DNA from: Subtercola boreus
GTDB lineage: Bacteria > Actinomycetota > Actinomycetes > Actinomycetales > Microbacteriaceae
Direction: 5' to 3'
DNA length: 64,000 nucleotides
Assembly (NCBI RefSeq): GCF_003399625.1
Contig: NZ_NBXA01000020.1
Coordinates: 62,001 to 126,000, forward strand
A program made the translations under genes and the position numbers. The notes beneath the pieces are model-generated. The model was not told where the DNA came from. It worked only from the letters and a program-made list of their open reading frames with translations, and searched no databases. Position 1 is the first letter of the stretch, and every line of letters begins with the position of its first letter. Shown piece by piece: positions 25,622 to 34,291 of the stretch.

Positions 25622-26476
25622 TCAGCCCGAGACGTCCTTGCGGCTGAACCACCAGGCCGCCCAGGTGCCGAGCACCACCGCCCAGACCAGGCCCGACAGA
25701 ACGGAGTCGGCTACGGGGGCGAGATCCGTGGGCGCGGTCAGGAACTGGCTGAACGCGGTCGAATAGTGCGTCGGCAGGATGATCCGCAGATCCCCGAGGG
25801 TCGGAATGGAGTCCAGCAGCCGCGACAGGATCGACACCAGCACGACTCCCCCGGCAGCGGCCAGCGGACTGTTCGACACCACTGTGAGGAGGGTGCCGAG
25901 GCCCGCTGCCCAGAGGAGTCCGGCGGCGCCGGTCGCGGTGGCGAGACCGAGGCGCCCGATCGAGTCGCCGAGCGCGAGTCGGGGCCCGCCCGGCACCTGG
26001 ATTCCGCCCGGCCCGAACGAGACGAGGCCGACGACGAGCGCGACGACGGTCAGCGCGAGGAGACCCGCGAGCAGGAGCGCCGACGCGACCCCCACCTTCA
26101 CCGCGAGCAGCCGCAGCCGCGGAACCGGGATGGTGAGCAGGTACTTCAGGGTGGAGCGGGAGGCCTCCCCTGCGATCATGTCGCCGTACAGCAGCGCCGC
26201 GATCAGGGTGATGAGAAACCCCTGGGTCAACTGCAGCACGAAGGCCGCGAAGGTGCCGCCGCTCGCCTGGGCGAGCGCGACGAGGGTGGTGGTCTGGGAG
26301 CTGCTGCCGCTGCTGGAGGTCGGCGCTCCCCCGATGAGCAGCGCCAGTCTGACGATCACCGGTATCAGCACGAGGATGAGCAGCACGATGCGCACCCGCC
26401 ACTGGCTGAGCTGGCGGGCAAGCTCGACCCGGAACGGCATGGTGCCCGTGCGGCCGGGCAGCTGGGCGGCGCTCAT
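25622..26476 (-). CDS. ABC transporter permease, ABC-2 type
   Basis: The protein has 284 residues. After MPFRVELARQLSQWRVRIVL come six hydrophobic segments; LKYLLTIPVPRLRLLAVKVG lies after the second span, as in ABC-2 permeases of the NatB/YhaP-like group. The ATG overlaps the stop of the upstream ATPase-hydrolase fusion by four bases. The pair therefore forms one exporter. The substrate is unknown. Confidence 0.85.
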   Translation of the reverse strand: MSAAQLPGRTGTMPFRVELARQLSQWRVRIVLLILVLIPVIVRLALLIGGAPTSSSGSSSQTTTLVALAQASGGTFAAFVLQLTQGFLITLIAALLYGDMIAGEASRSTLKYLLTIPVPRLRLLAVKVGVASALLLAGLLALTVVALVVGLVSFGPGGIQVPGGPRLALGDSIGRLGLATATGAAGLLWAAGLGTLLTVVSNSPLAAAGGVVLVSILSRLLDSIPTLGDLRIILPTHYSTAFSQFLTAPTDLAPVADSVLSGLVWAVVLGTWAAWWFSRKDVSG

Positions 26477-29298
26477 GCCGACGGCTCCGTCGAACCGATG
26501 AGCGAGAAGAAGGCCTCTTCGAGGTGACGACCGCGCTGCAGGTCGGTGACGCCGACCCCGGCGGCGACGAGCGCGGCGACGACCTCTTCGACGGGGTGCG
26601 GGCCGGGCACCACGCGGATGGCGGCCGGTGGATGCTCGTCAGCGCGATCGACGCCGAGAGCACGGAGGGCGGTGAGGGCGGCATCCACCGCGGTGACGCC
26701 GATGACGAGCTCGCTGGCGTCTCCGGCGATCTCGCCCACGGGCCCGGTCGCGACGACCCGCCCGTGCGACATCACGACCACGTGGGAGCAGGTGAGTTCG
26801 ACCTCACCGAGCAGGTGCGAGGACACGATCACCGTTCGGCCGCCTTCCGCATAGCGCCGCAGAACCCCGCGGAGGGCGGTGATTTGCGGCGGATCCAGCC
26901 CATTGGTCGGCTCGTCGAGAATGAGGAGGTCGGGCATCCCGAGCATGGCCTGCGCGATCGCGAGGCGCTGGCGCATGCCCTGGCTGTAGCTGCGCACCGG
27001 CTTGGCGAGGGCGCCGCCGAGGTCGGCAACGGCGAGGGCCGCGTCGAACTGCGCCTCGGCCCGTGGCCGGCCGGTCGCGGCCCAGTACAGTTCGAGGTTG
27101 CGCCGACCCGACAGGTGCGGCAGAAAACCGGGGCCCTCGATGAAACAGCCGACCCGCGCGAGCACCGGGGAACCGGGGCCGATCTCTGCGCCGAACGACG
27201 TCGCTGTGCCGGCATCGGGGCGGATGAGGCCGGCGACCATGCGGAGGGTCGTCGTCTTGCCGGCTCCGTTCTCGCCGAGGAGTCCCAGCACCTGGCCGCG
27301 CTCGACGGTGAACGACACGTCGTCGACGGCGAGGAAGCCGGAACGGAAACGCTTGGTCAGGCCGTGGATGCTGAGCGGAGGCTGTTCGATGAGGGCTGGC
27401 TCCGCAGCGGGCGAGGTGCCACCCGCGCCTCTCCGACCTCGAACGAGTGCCCCGATGACCAGCGCCAGTGCCGCCAGCAGGGTCGCGGCGATCCCGACCA
27501 GTACGCCGGTCGCGGGCTGGCCCTCGCTCTGGTCGACGGCTGCGGCCGTGACGGTCGGCAGGCTGATCGGCCCGTCGAGGGACACCACATAGGCGGCCGG
27601 GCTCGCCTGGCCCTGGAACTGCGAGTCGGTGCTGCGGAGGGTGAGCGTGAGCTGGTCGCCCGGCGTGAAGCTCCACGTTGTGGCCGGCAGGTTCACCGTC
27701 ACGTCGGCACCGCCCTCCGGGAGCGCCACCCGGATCGGCGCGACACCGCCGGGGAGCACGCGCACCGCGTCCCCGGTGCCCACGGAGAGCTGTGCGAACA
27801 GCAGCGCCTCCCCCGAGCCCGAGCCGGAGCCGGACGCCGAGCCCGACGTCTCCTCGCCCGCCGAGGTCGCACCGGGCGCCGGCGTGACCCGCACCCGCAC
27901 ACTGGCGGCCCCCGCCAGCACCAGCGGATCGGTGAACGGCGCGGAGACGAACCGCGCCTGCTCCGCCGGGGAGTTGGCGGCGCCGAGCAGGCCGACCGCC
28001 GTGCGGCCCGCCACGCTGCTGGTGTCAAGACCCGGGAGTCCTGTCACAGAGGCCGGCTGGCCTCCGGGCGGGTTCACGATGGTCTTCTCGGCACCATCCA
28101 GGGCAACCTGCTGCGCTTGACCCGACCCTTCGAGCCCCGGGTAGGCGGCCGACGTGACGGTTGTGCCGAACGCGGTCGCATTCGGCGGAACAGCGTAGCT
28201 GAACGTCGGGGCGACGGGCTCTGCGGCTTTCAGATGGTCGGTGAGCCATGACCGGATGACCGTGTCGGTGCCGCCGATGCCGCCGCCGTCGTGGCCACCG
28301 TTGAACCACTGCACCTGCGCCGGTGCGCCGGCCGCCGCCAGCTGCCGGGCGTTCGCATCGGACTGGTCGAGCCCGAAGAGGTTGTCCTGTAAGCCCTGCA
28401 ACAGGAGGGTCGGTGCATGCATCCCCGACAGGACGGTCGCCGGCGAGGATCGCTCCAGCAGCGCCAGGTCGGCGGCACTCGGCTGCCCGCCGGTGACGAG
28501 GTTCTCGTACAGCGTGCAGAAGGCGGGGGTGAACCGCCCGCACGGGTCGGTGGTGGTGATGCCCGCACCGAAGAGCCGTGTGGCCCAGCCCGACTTGAAG
28601 ACCCGGAGAGCGGATCCGGCGCCTCGCCCAGCCGACAGCGGAACGAGTGCTTGGGCGAGGTCGTTCCAGGTGATGGCCGCGACGACGGTGTCGATCCGCG
28701 GGTCGGTCGCCCCGAGCATCAGCGCCAGTGCTCCCCCGTACGAGCCGCCGACGGCTCCGACCACAGGATCGTCGCCCACCTTCTCGACCGCCGGTTCACC
28801 GGCCAGCACGTCGACGAGGGAGCGGGCATCCGGAACCTCGCCGTCGAGGGAGTCCAGCCCGATCGACCCGCCCGACTGGCCGAAACCACGGGCGGTGTAG
28901 GCGAGAACGACGAAGCCCGCGTCCTGCAGTTCTTTCGCCTCGGGTGCGAGGTCGGTCTTGGTCTGCCCGAATCCGTGCGCGAGCAGCACCGCCGGCGCGG
29001 GTGTCACGGCGGGCGTGTACAGGTCGGTGTCGATCTGGATGTTCGTACTGCTGCCCGGCGCCTCGGGCACGGGCACGAAGAACGAGTGCACCGACGGACT
29101 GGCAGTGGTCGTCGTGACGGCAGCGGTGGCTCTTGCAGCAGCAGGGGCAGCAGTGGCAGGGGCAGCACCCGACAGCAGAGGGGCCAGGACCAGCGCGGCG
29201 ACGACCACGAGGGCCGAGTGCGCCCGGCGGCGACCCGCACGAGCACCCGGCGGCCGATCCCTACGCATCATCCGTGACCTCATCCGTTCTGCCCTCAT
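26473..29298 (-). CDS. secreted-type alpha/beta hydrolase fused to ABC transporter ATPase
   Basis: From the ATG at 29298 the protein has 941 residues; in-frame ATGs at 29283 and 29271 are alternatives, and the open frame further upstream is only repeat DNA. Order: basic region and signal-like segment (about 15-50); S15/CocE-type alpha/beta hydrolase with LLAHGFGQTKTDL near 110 and nucleophile elbow VGGSYGGALAL near 185; a beta-rich C-terminal hydrolase domain to about 590; a membrane span GVLVGIAATLLAALALVIGA near 610-630; an ABC ATPase to the end, with Walker A GENGAGKTT, signature YSQGMRQRLAIA and Walker B LLILDEPTNG. The hydrolase would be outside and the ATPase inside. The permease is the next gene. 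The layout suggests cleavage coupled to transport, for example of an acyl- or peptide-like compound; this is inference. Confidence 0.85.
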   Translation of the reverse strand: MRAERMRSRMMRRDRPPGARAGRRRAHSALVVVAALVLAPLLSGAAPATAAPAAARATAAVTTTTASPSVHSFFVPVPEAPGSSTNIQIDTDLYTPAVTPAPAVLLAHGFGQTKTDLAPEAKELQDAGFVVLAYTARGFGQSGGSIGLDSLDGEVPDARSLVDVLAGEPAVEKVGDDPVVGAVGGSYGGALALMLGATDPRIDTVVAAITWNDLAQALVPLSAGRGAGSALRVFKSGWATRLFGAGITTTDPCGRFTPAFCTLYENLVTGGQPSAADLALLERSSPATVLSGMHAPTLLLQGLQDNLFGLDQSDANARQLAAAGAPAQVQWFNGGHDGGGIGGTDTVIRSWLTDHLKAAEPVAPTFSYAVPPNATAFGTTVTSAAYPGLEGSGQAQQVALDGAEKTIVNPPGGQPASVTGLPGLDTSSVAGRTAVGLLGAANSPAEQARFVSAPFTDPLVLAGAASVRVRVTPAPGATSAGEETSGSASGSGSGSGEALLFAQLSVGTGDAVRVLPGGVAPIRVALPEGGADVTVNLPATTWSFTPGDQLTLTLRSTDSQFQGQASPAAYVVSLDGPISLPTVTAAAVDQSEGQPATGVLVGIAATLLAALALVIGALVRGRRGAGGTSPAAEPALIEQPPLSIHGLTKRFRSGFLAVDDVSFTVERGQVLGLLGENGAGKTTTLRMVAGLIRPDAGTATSFGAEIGPGSPVLARVGCFIEGPGFLPHLSGRRNLELYWAATGRPRAEAQFDAALAVADLGGALAKPVRSYSQGMRQRLAIAQAMLGMPDLLILDEPTNGLDPPQITALRGVLRRYAEGGRTVIVSSHLLGEVELTCSHVVVMSHGRVVATGPVGEIAGDASELVIGVTAVDAALTALRALGVDRADEHPPAAIRVVPGPHPVEEVVAALVAAGVGVTDLQRGRHLEEAFFSLIGSTEPSA

Positions 29299-29312
29299 GC
29301 TAACTCCGGCCT

Positions 29313-29429
29313 CTGACAGCAGCTGACCGAAACTGACAGCGACAGCGACAGGCACTGACAGCGACAGTCGCTGACAGCGACACGCACTGACAGCGACACG
29401 CACTGACAGCGACTGACAGACACTGACAG
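29313..29429. repeat. CTGACAG repeat array between divergent ABC operons
   Basis: The heptamer CTGACAG occurs eight times in 117 bases, starting at 29313, 29333, 29355, 29371, 29387, 29403, 29413 and 29423. Four successive copies are 16 bases apart (unit CTGACAGCGACACGCA) and the last three are 10 apart. It fills the spacer between the hydrolase-ABC gene (start 29298) and the DrrA-like gene (start 29505). It may bind a regulator or be a slippage product. Confidence 0.9.
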
Positions 29430-29504
29430 CGGCGCGGCAGAGACCGGGCCGCACACTCGTTCCAGACGCGCAGCACGACGCGCCTGGCGCAGAGGAGATC
29501 AGGA

Positions 29505-30476
29505 ATGACAGCAGCAATCGAGGCCCGCGGCCTCGTCAAACGTTTCGGCAAGACGAAAGCCCTCGATGGGATCGACCTGACCGTCGAGGAGGGCCGCGTT
29601 CTCGGAGTGCTTGGCCCGAACGGTGCCGGCAAGACGACGGCGGTGCGCATCCTGGCGACGCTGCTGAAGCCGGACGGCGGCACCGCCACCGTCTCGGGCC
29701 TCGACGTCGTGCACCAGGCCACGGCCGTGCGACGGAAGATCGGCCTGACCGGCCAGTTCGCCAGCGTGGACGAAGACCTCACGGGTATGCAGAACCTCGT
29801 GATGGTCGGCCAGCTGCTCGACCTGACGACCCGGCAGGCGAAGATCCGGGCATCCGAACTCCTCGCAGAGTTCGACCTGACCGATGCCGCCGGGCGCCTC
29901 GCGAAGACCTACTCGGGCGGCATGCGGCGCCGGCTCGACCTGTCGGCGTCCCTCATCGGGCGGCCCGCCGTCGTCTTCCTCGACGAACCGACGACGGGGC
30001 TGGATCCGGCGAAGCGCGACGACGTCTGGGACATGATCCGCGCGCTCGTGAAACAGGGCACGACCATCCTGCTGACGACACAGTACCTCGAGGAGGCCGA
30101 CGCGCTCGCGAACGAGATCACCGTCATCGACCACGGCTCGATCATCGCGCACGACACCCCCCAGGGCCTGAAGCGCCAGGTCGGCGGCCAGACGCTGGAG
30201 GTGCGGCCGACGGATGTCGCCTCCCTCCCCCGGGTGCGGGAACTGATGATCCGTTTCGGCACCCGCGAGCCCGAACAACCGGCACCGGATCTGCTGTCGG
30301 TGCCGGTGACCGACGAGTCGGCGCTGACGCAGGTGGTCGCGGCCCTCTCGGCCGAGAACATCTCCGTGTCGGAGCTGTCGCTCCGCCTGCCGAGCCTCGA
30401 TGAGGTCTTCTACTCGCTCACCGGACAGAACAGAACCGCAGCCGACGCCACGACCACGAAAGGAGCGGCCGCCTGA
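29505..30476 (+). CDS. ABC transporter ATP-binding protein, DrrA (daunorubicin resistance) family
   Basis: The protein has 323 residues. Walker A GPNGAGKTT (about 40), Q-loop region GLTGQFASVDEDLTG, signature YSGGMRRRLDLSASL and Walker B VVFLDEPTTGLDP are intact, followed by the DrrA-type C-terminal domain (about 235-310) that contacts the permease. The QFASVDEDLTG segment is characteristic of DrrA-family drug exporters. The stop overlaps the permease start (TGATG). Confidence 0.92.
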   Translation: MTAAIEARGLVKRFGKTKALDGIDLTVEEGRVLGVLGPNGAGKTTAVRILATLLKPDGGTATVSGLDVVHQATAVRRKIGLTGQFASVDEDLTGMQNLVMVGQLLDLTTRQAKIRASELLAEFDLTDAAGRLAKTYSGGMRRRLDLSASLIGRPAVVFLDEPTTGLDPAKRDDVWDMIRALVKQGTTILLTTQYLEEADALANEITVIDHGSIIAHDTPQGLKRQVGGQTLEVRPTDVASLPRVRELMIRFGTREPEQPAPDLLSVPVTDESALTQVVAALSAENISVSELSLRLPSLDEVFYSLTGQNRTAADATTTKGAAA

Positions 30477-31243
30477 TGCTCCGCGACTCCCTCATTCTCG
30501 CCAGACGTTCCGTCGTCAAGATGACGCGGAACCCCGAACAGTTCATCGACGTCACCCTCCAGCCGATCATCCTCACCGTCGTGTTCGTCTTCATCTTCGG
30601 TGGAGCGATCGCCGGCTCCACGGGTGCCTACGTCGAATTCGCCCTGCCCGGCATCATCGTGCAGACCATCATGTTCACCTCTCTCACCATCGGCGTGAAC
30701 CTCAACACCGACATCCAGAAGGGCATCTTCGACCGCTTCCGCTCCCTGCCGATCGCCCGCTCCGCTCCCCTCTTCGGCGCGGTGCTCGGCGACATCGTGC
30801 GCCACTCGATCGCCATCACCGTCACCCTCGTGTTCGGGGCCATCATCGGTTTCCAGTTCCAGACGCCCTGGTGGCACGTGGCGATCGCGATCCTGCTGAT
30901 CATCACGTTCGCCGTGAGCCTGTGTTGGGTCTCTGTGCTGATCGGGATGCTCGCCCGGAGCGCGGGCGCTGTGCAGGGTCTGTCGTTCCTGATCGTCTTC
31001 CCGCTGACCTTCGGCTCGTCGACGTTCGTACCGGCCTCCACCCTGCCGACCTGGCTGCAGGGCTGGGTCGCGATCAACCCCGTGACACATGTGATCGAGT
31101 CGATGCGGGGCCTGCTCACCGGCTCGACCAGTGTGGCCGGCGACACGACGACGGGCCAGATCCTCTGGGTGATCGCTTCCTGCGTCGTGCTCGTCGGAGT
31201 GTTCTTCCCGCCCGCGACGTGGGCGTACCGCAGAAAGATCTAG
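30476..31243 (+). CDS. ABC-2 type permease, DrrB family
   Basis: The protein has 255 residues and six membrane spans. MLRDSLILARRSVVKMTRNP and EGAIAGS-like GGAIAGSTGAYVEFALPGII are typical of DrrB permeases, with FDRFRSLPIARSAPL in the cytoplasmic coupling region. It pairs with the upstream ATPase to export a hydrophobic compound or lipid. Its end overlaps the convergent regulator gene by four bases, and that regulator is a candidate controller. Confidence 0.92.
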   Translation: MLRDSLILARRSVVKMTRNPEQFIDVTLQPIILTVVFVFIFGGAIAGSTGAYVEFALPGIIVQTIMFTSLTIGVNLNTDIQKGIFDRFRSLPIARSAPLFGAVLGDIVRHSIAITVTLVFGAIIGFQFQTPWWHVAIAILLIITFAVSLCWVSVLIGMLARSAGAVQGLSFLIVFPLTFGSSTFVPASTLPTWLQGWVAINPVTHVIESMRGLLTGSTSVAGDTTTGQILWVIASCVVLVGVFFPPATWAYRRKI

Positions 31244-34203
31244 GCGGGCCCCAGCAGGCTTCCCAGCAAATCGACCGCGTTCGGGCGTTCGGGCACTCCG
31301 GTGCGCGGGCGCCCGATTCCGGCGTGCTCCGCCGCCTCCCCGATCGCGATCAGGTCGGGGTGCGTCGCGTCGAAGGCGCCGATCACAGAGGTTGCGAAAT
31401 CCGCCGCCCGCACGGCTGTCGCCACGTCGCCCCGGGCCAGGGCGAGCATGCCGGCACCGATGGCGACGCTGCCGATGATGGGCTGGTCCCGGCTGGAGAG
31501 CGAGCTCTCCGCAGCCGAGCGGAGATGCCGCTCGGCTGCCTCGAAATCTCCGAGCTCCCGCGCCAGCGCCGCCTTGGCCGTCTCGAGAATGGCGGAGATC
31601 TGCCGGGGCAGCCGAGAGTGTGCGACCAGTTCGTCGATCTTCGTGACCCGGATGCCCGCCGACGAGGCGTCACGGAGCGACACATCGAGCACCAGGGCGT
31701 TCAGCTGCGCCTGCAGAATGGCCCGGGGGTCCCCGCCCGCGTCGGTCTCGGCGACACTCCGGTCCACCCGCGCACGGGCCTCGTCGACACGACCGAGCCG
31801 CCAGAGCAACTGGATGCTCAGCCCCTGCTCGCGCGCGAAGTCGGTAGCCGAGGCGATGGTCCGCATCGTCGCGGCGGAGGAGTCTGCGAGTTCGAGCGCC
31901 TCCGCGAGCCGGCCCTTCAGCGTCAGCCATTCGGCGCGCATCCGTTCGGCCAGGGCGCTCCCCCAGCGGTCACCGACCTCCGCGAGCAGGCGCAGGGCGG
32001 TCTCCGATTCGACACCGAGCTCGTCGACAGCACCCCGGTTCTGGGCGGCCCCGGCACGCATGACGTGCAGCATCGCGGTCGGCCAGGTGTCGAGACCGAG
32101 ATCCTCGCCCCGTGGCAGCCGAACGGCGGCGATCCAATCGGGGTCTTCGGCCACTTCCGCGAACGCCAGGAGGCTCGGCCCGATCAACTGCATCAGTTCG
32201 TGGCTGCCGGCCCCCAGTTCGACAGCCCGCAGGGGCTCGAGCAGTTCGTGCAGGCGACCGATCATCCGGGCCGTGTCGAAGTCGTCGTTCTCGTTGCCGG
32301 TGAAGTTCTGCAGCAAGGGAGACATGAGCGAGAGGATCCTGGCCTCGTCCCCCTCCACCGTCGCGGCCGCCTCCGACGCCGTGCGGAGCCACGTCGCGGC
32401 CTCTTCGTTCCGGTCGCGCAGCACCCAGTACCAGAGGCTCACAATCGTCAGGCGCACCAGAACGTCGGGCAGAGGCAGGGCGACGGCGTGGCGGAGGGCG
32501 CTGGCCAGGTTGTCCTCCTCGTCGTCGAACCACGAGACGGCCTCCAGGATGCCAGGGCCCCGGAGCATCCGGTCGAACTCCCCGGCGCGGTGCATCATGT
32601 AGTGGGCCTGGGCGGAACGCGCTCCGGCCACGCTCCCGTCGGCCATCGCCCGTTCGATGCCGTATTCGCGGATGGTCTCGAGCTCCCGGTAGCGTCCGCG
32701 CGAGCGCTGCAGGAGCGAACGGTCAACCAGCGAATCGAAGGCCGAGACATCCGGGAGCCCGAGGGCGGCGGCGAGGGATCGGGCCTCGCCGACACCCACC
32801 CCCGCCGGGTACACCGACAACCCGAGCAGCGCCCGCCGCTCGTCGTCGCCGAGCAGGCTCCAGCTCCAATCGATCATCGCCTTGAGGGTCTGGTGGCGCG
32901 GGATGCCCGTGCGGTAGCCGCCCGTGAGCAGGGTGAACCGGTCGTCGAGCCCGGTCAGGATCTCGCCCGGCTCCATTGTGCGGAGCTTTGCGGCGGCCAG
33001 CTCGATCGCCAGCGGAAGCCCATCCAGGCGCGAGCAGATCCTCGCGGCGAGAACCACTTCGTCGCCCTCGAGCATCCGCCCCCGGGCGGAGAGCGCGCGT
33101 TGGCCGAACAGTTGCACGGCGGCGAAGGAGGCGAGATCAGCGGTGGTCGACGATCCGATCTCCCCGTCGGCCGGGTGCGACAGGGAGCCGAGCGCCACGA
33201 AGGCCTCCCCCGGGACTCCGAGCGGTTCCCGGCTGGTGGCGAGGATGCGAAGGCGCGGGAGGGCCGACAGCAGATCCTGCGACAGCGCCGCCGCCGTGTC
33301 GATCACGTGCTCGCAGTTGTCGAGCACCAGCAGCACGTCCCGCCCGGACAGGGACTCCAGGATGCGCGTGCGACTCGATTCGCCGGTCGTCTCGGCCGTG
33401 CGGAGCTCCCGGCCGGTGGCGGTCAGAACGGCAGCGGTCACCTCGCTCGGACCGACCGGGGCGAGTTCGACGAGCAGGGCGTTCTCGCGGCGAGTGGCGG
33501 TCTCGAGGGCGAGTCGGGTCTTGCCGGCGCCACCGGTTCCGATGATGGTCACCAGGCGGTTGCCCTGCAGCTGTTCGGCGATCATGGCGAGTTCGCGCTC
33601 GCGTCCGACCAGGCTCGTGAGTTGGGCGGGCAGGGCGGCATCCCGGCGCTCCGGGGTGCGCGCGCCTCCGCTCCGGCGGGTTCCACGCAGCTCGACGGCC
33701 CGGCTGTGGTCGCGGGCGAGGTCGCGTACGAACCAGTCGAAGTTCGGCGACGGGATCCACGGCTCGCCCGACCAGAGGGCGAGGGCGCGGAGGGCGAGGG
33801 TGGCTGGTTCTTCGTGCGTGCCCGCGGCGGTGCCCGCAGCCGAGCCGGTGCCCGTGCCCGTGCCTGCCGACTGTGCTGCGGCCGACGCCTCGTCGACCAG
33901 GTCGGTGAAGGCCAGCGCGTCGACGTCGTGGCGCAGAACGCTCAGTCGGTACCCGCCCGCGGTCGACTCGATCGCCCCGTCCGGAAGCTGCGCGCGAAGC
34001 CTCGACACGATGGACTGCAGGGCCGCCTTCGAGTTCTCGGGAGTATCGAGCCCCCACACGTCTTCAGCGATGGCCCGGTAGCTGACGGAGACTCCGGCAT
34101 CCACGGCCAGCCGGAAGAGCACCGCGAGCTGCATGGTTCCGGACACCGTGACGGCCCGACCCTCATGGTCGACCCGCAGGCCACCCAGCAGCACGATTCT
34201 CAC
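31240..34203 (-). CDS. large transcriptional regulator: OmpR-type winged helix plus NB-ARC/AfsR-like NTPase and helical repeats
   Basis: The protein has 987 residues. Residues 1-90 form an OmpR/SARP-like winged helix (VSYRAIAEDVWGLDTPENSK, then LQSIVSRLRAQLP). A short linker with an Ala/Thr/Gly-rich insert and a proline-poor region replaces most of the BTAD domain expected in SARPs. An NTPase follows with Walker A GTGGAGKTRLALETA (near 222), VLLVLDNCEHV and GLPLAIELAAAKLR. The remaining about 500 residues are helical TPR-like repeats. This is the AfsR/LuxR-family-like STAND ATPase layout, which senses a ligand through the repeats. It is convergent with drrAB and divergent from the 34292 gene, so either may be its target. 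Confidence 0.85.
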   Translation of the reverse strand: MRIVLLGGLRVDHEGRAVTVSGTMQLAVLFRLAVDAGVSVSYRAIAEDVWGLDTPENSKAALQSIVSRLRAQLPDGAIESTAGGYRLSVLRHDVDALAFTDLVDEASAAAQSAGTGTGTGSAAGTAAGTHEEPATLALRALALWSGEPWIPSPNFDWFVRDLARDHSRAVELRGTRRSGGARTPERRDAALPAQLTSLVGRERELAMIAEQLQGNRLVTIIGTGGAGKTRLALETATRRENALLVELAPVGPSEVTAAVLTATGRELRTAETTGESSRTRILESLSGRDVLLVLDNCEHVIDTAAALSQDLLSALPRLRILATSREPLGVPGEAFVALGSLSHPADGEIGSSTTADLASFAAVQLFGQRALSARGRMLEGDEVVLAARICSRLDGLPLAIELAAAKLRTMEPGEILTGLDDRFTLLTGGYRTGIPRHQTLKAMIDWSWSLLGDDERRALLGLSVYPAGVGVGEARSLAAALGLPDVSAFDSLVDRSLLQRSRGRYRELETIREYGIERAMADGSVAGARSAQAHYMMHRAGEFDRMLRGPGILEAVSWFDDEEDNLASALRHAVALPLPDVLVRLTIVSLWYWVLRDRNEEAATWLRTASEAAATVEGDEARILSLMSPLLQNFTGNENDDFDTARMIGRLHELLEPLRAVELGAGSHELMQLIGPSLLAFAEVAEDPDWIAAVRLPRGEDLGLDTWPTAMLHVMRAGAAQNRGAVDELGVESETALRLLAEVGDRWGSALAERMRAEWLTLKGRLAEALELADSSAATMRTIASATDFAREQGLSIQLLWRLGRVDEARARVDRSVAETDAGGDPRAILQAQLNALVLDVSLRDASSAGIRVTKIDELVAHSRLPRQISAILETAKAALARELGDFEAAERHLRSAAESSLSSRDQPIIGSVAIGAGMLALARGDVATAVRAADFATSVIGAFDATHPDLIAIGEAAEHAGIGRPRTGVPERPNAVDLLGSLLGPA

Positions 34204-34291
34204 CTCGCAACTCTAATGCGGGTGCGCCGTGGTGACGTTCAGCCTGAGGTTCACCGTTGCGACCGGAGCGTCGATACGTGATGATTTCTCA

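Noticed and set aside
29313-29429. CRISPR-like array
   Set aside because: Units are only 7-16 bases with no unique spacers and no cas genes nearby.
29299-29517. N-terminal extension of the hydrolase-ABC fusion through the CTGACAG array
   Set aside because: The added residues are only translated DNA repeats (SLSV/ACRCQ-like) before a proper signal-like region starting near 29298.
30400-34281. 1293-codon open frame on the plus strand across drrB and the large regulator
   Set aside because: Low-complexity Arg/Gly/Gln-rich shadow; both real genes have full domains in other frames.
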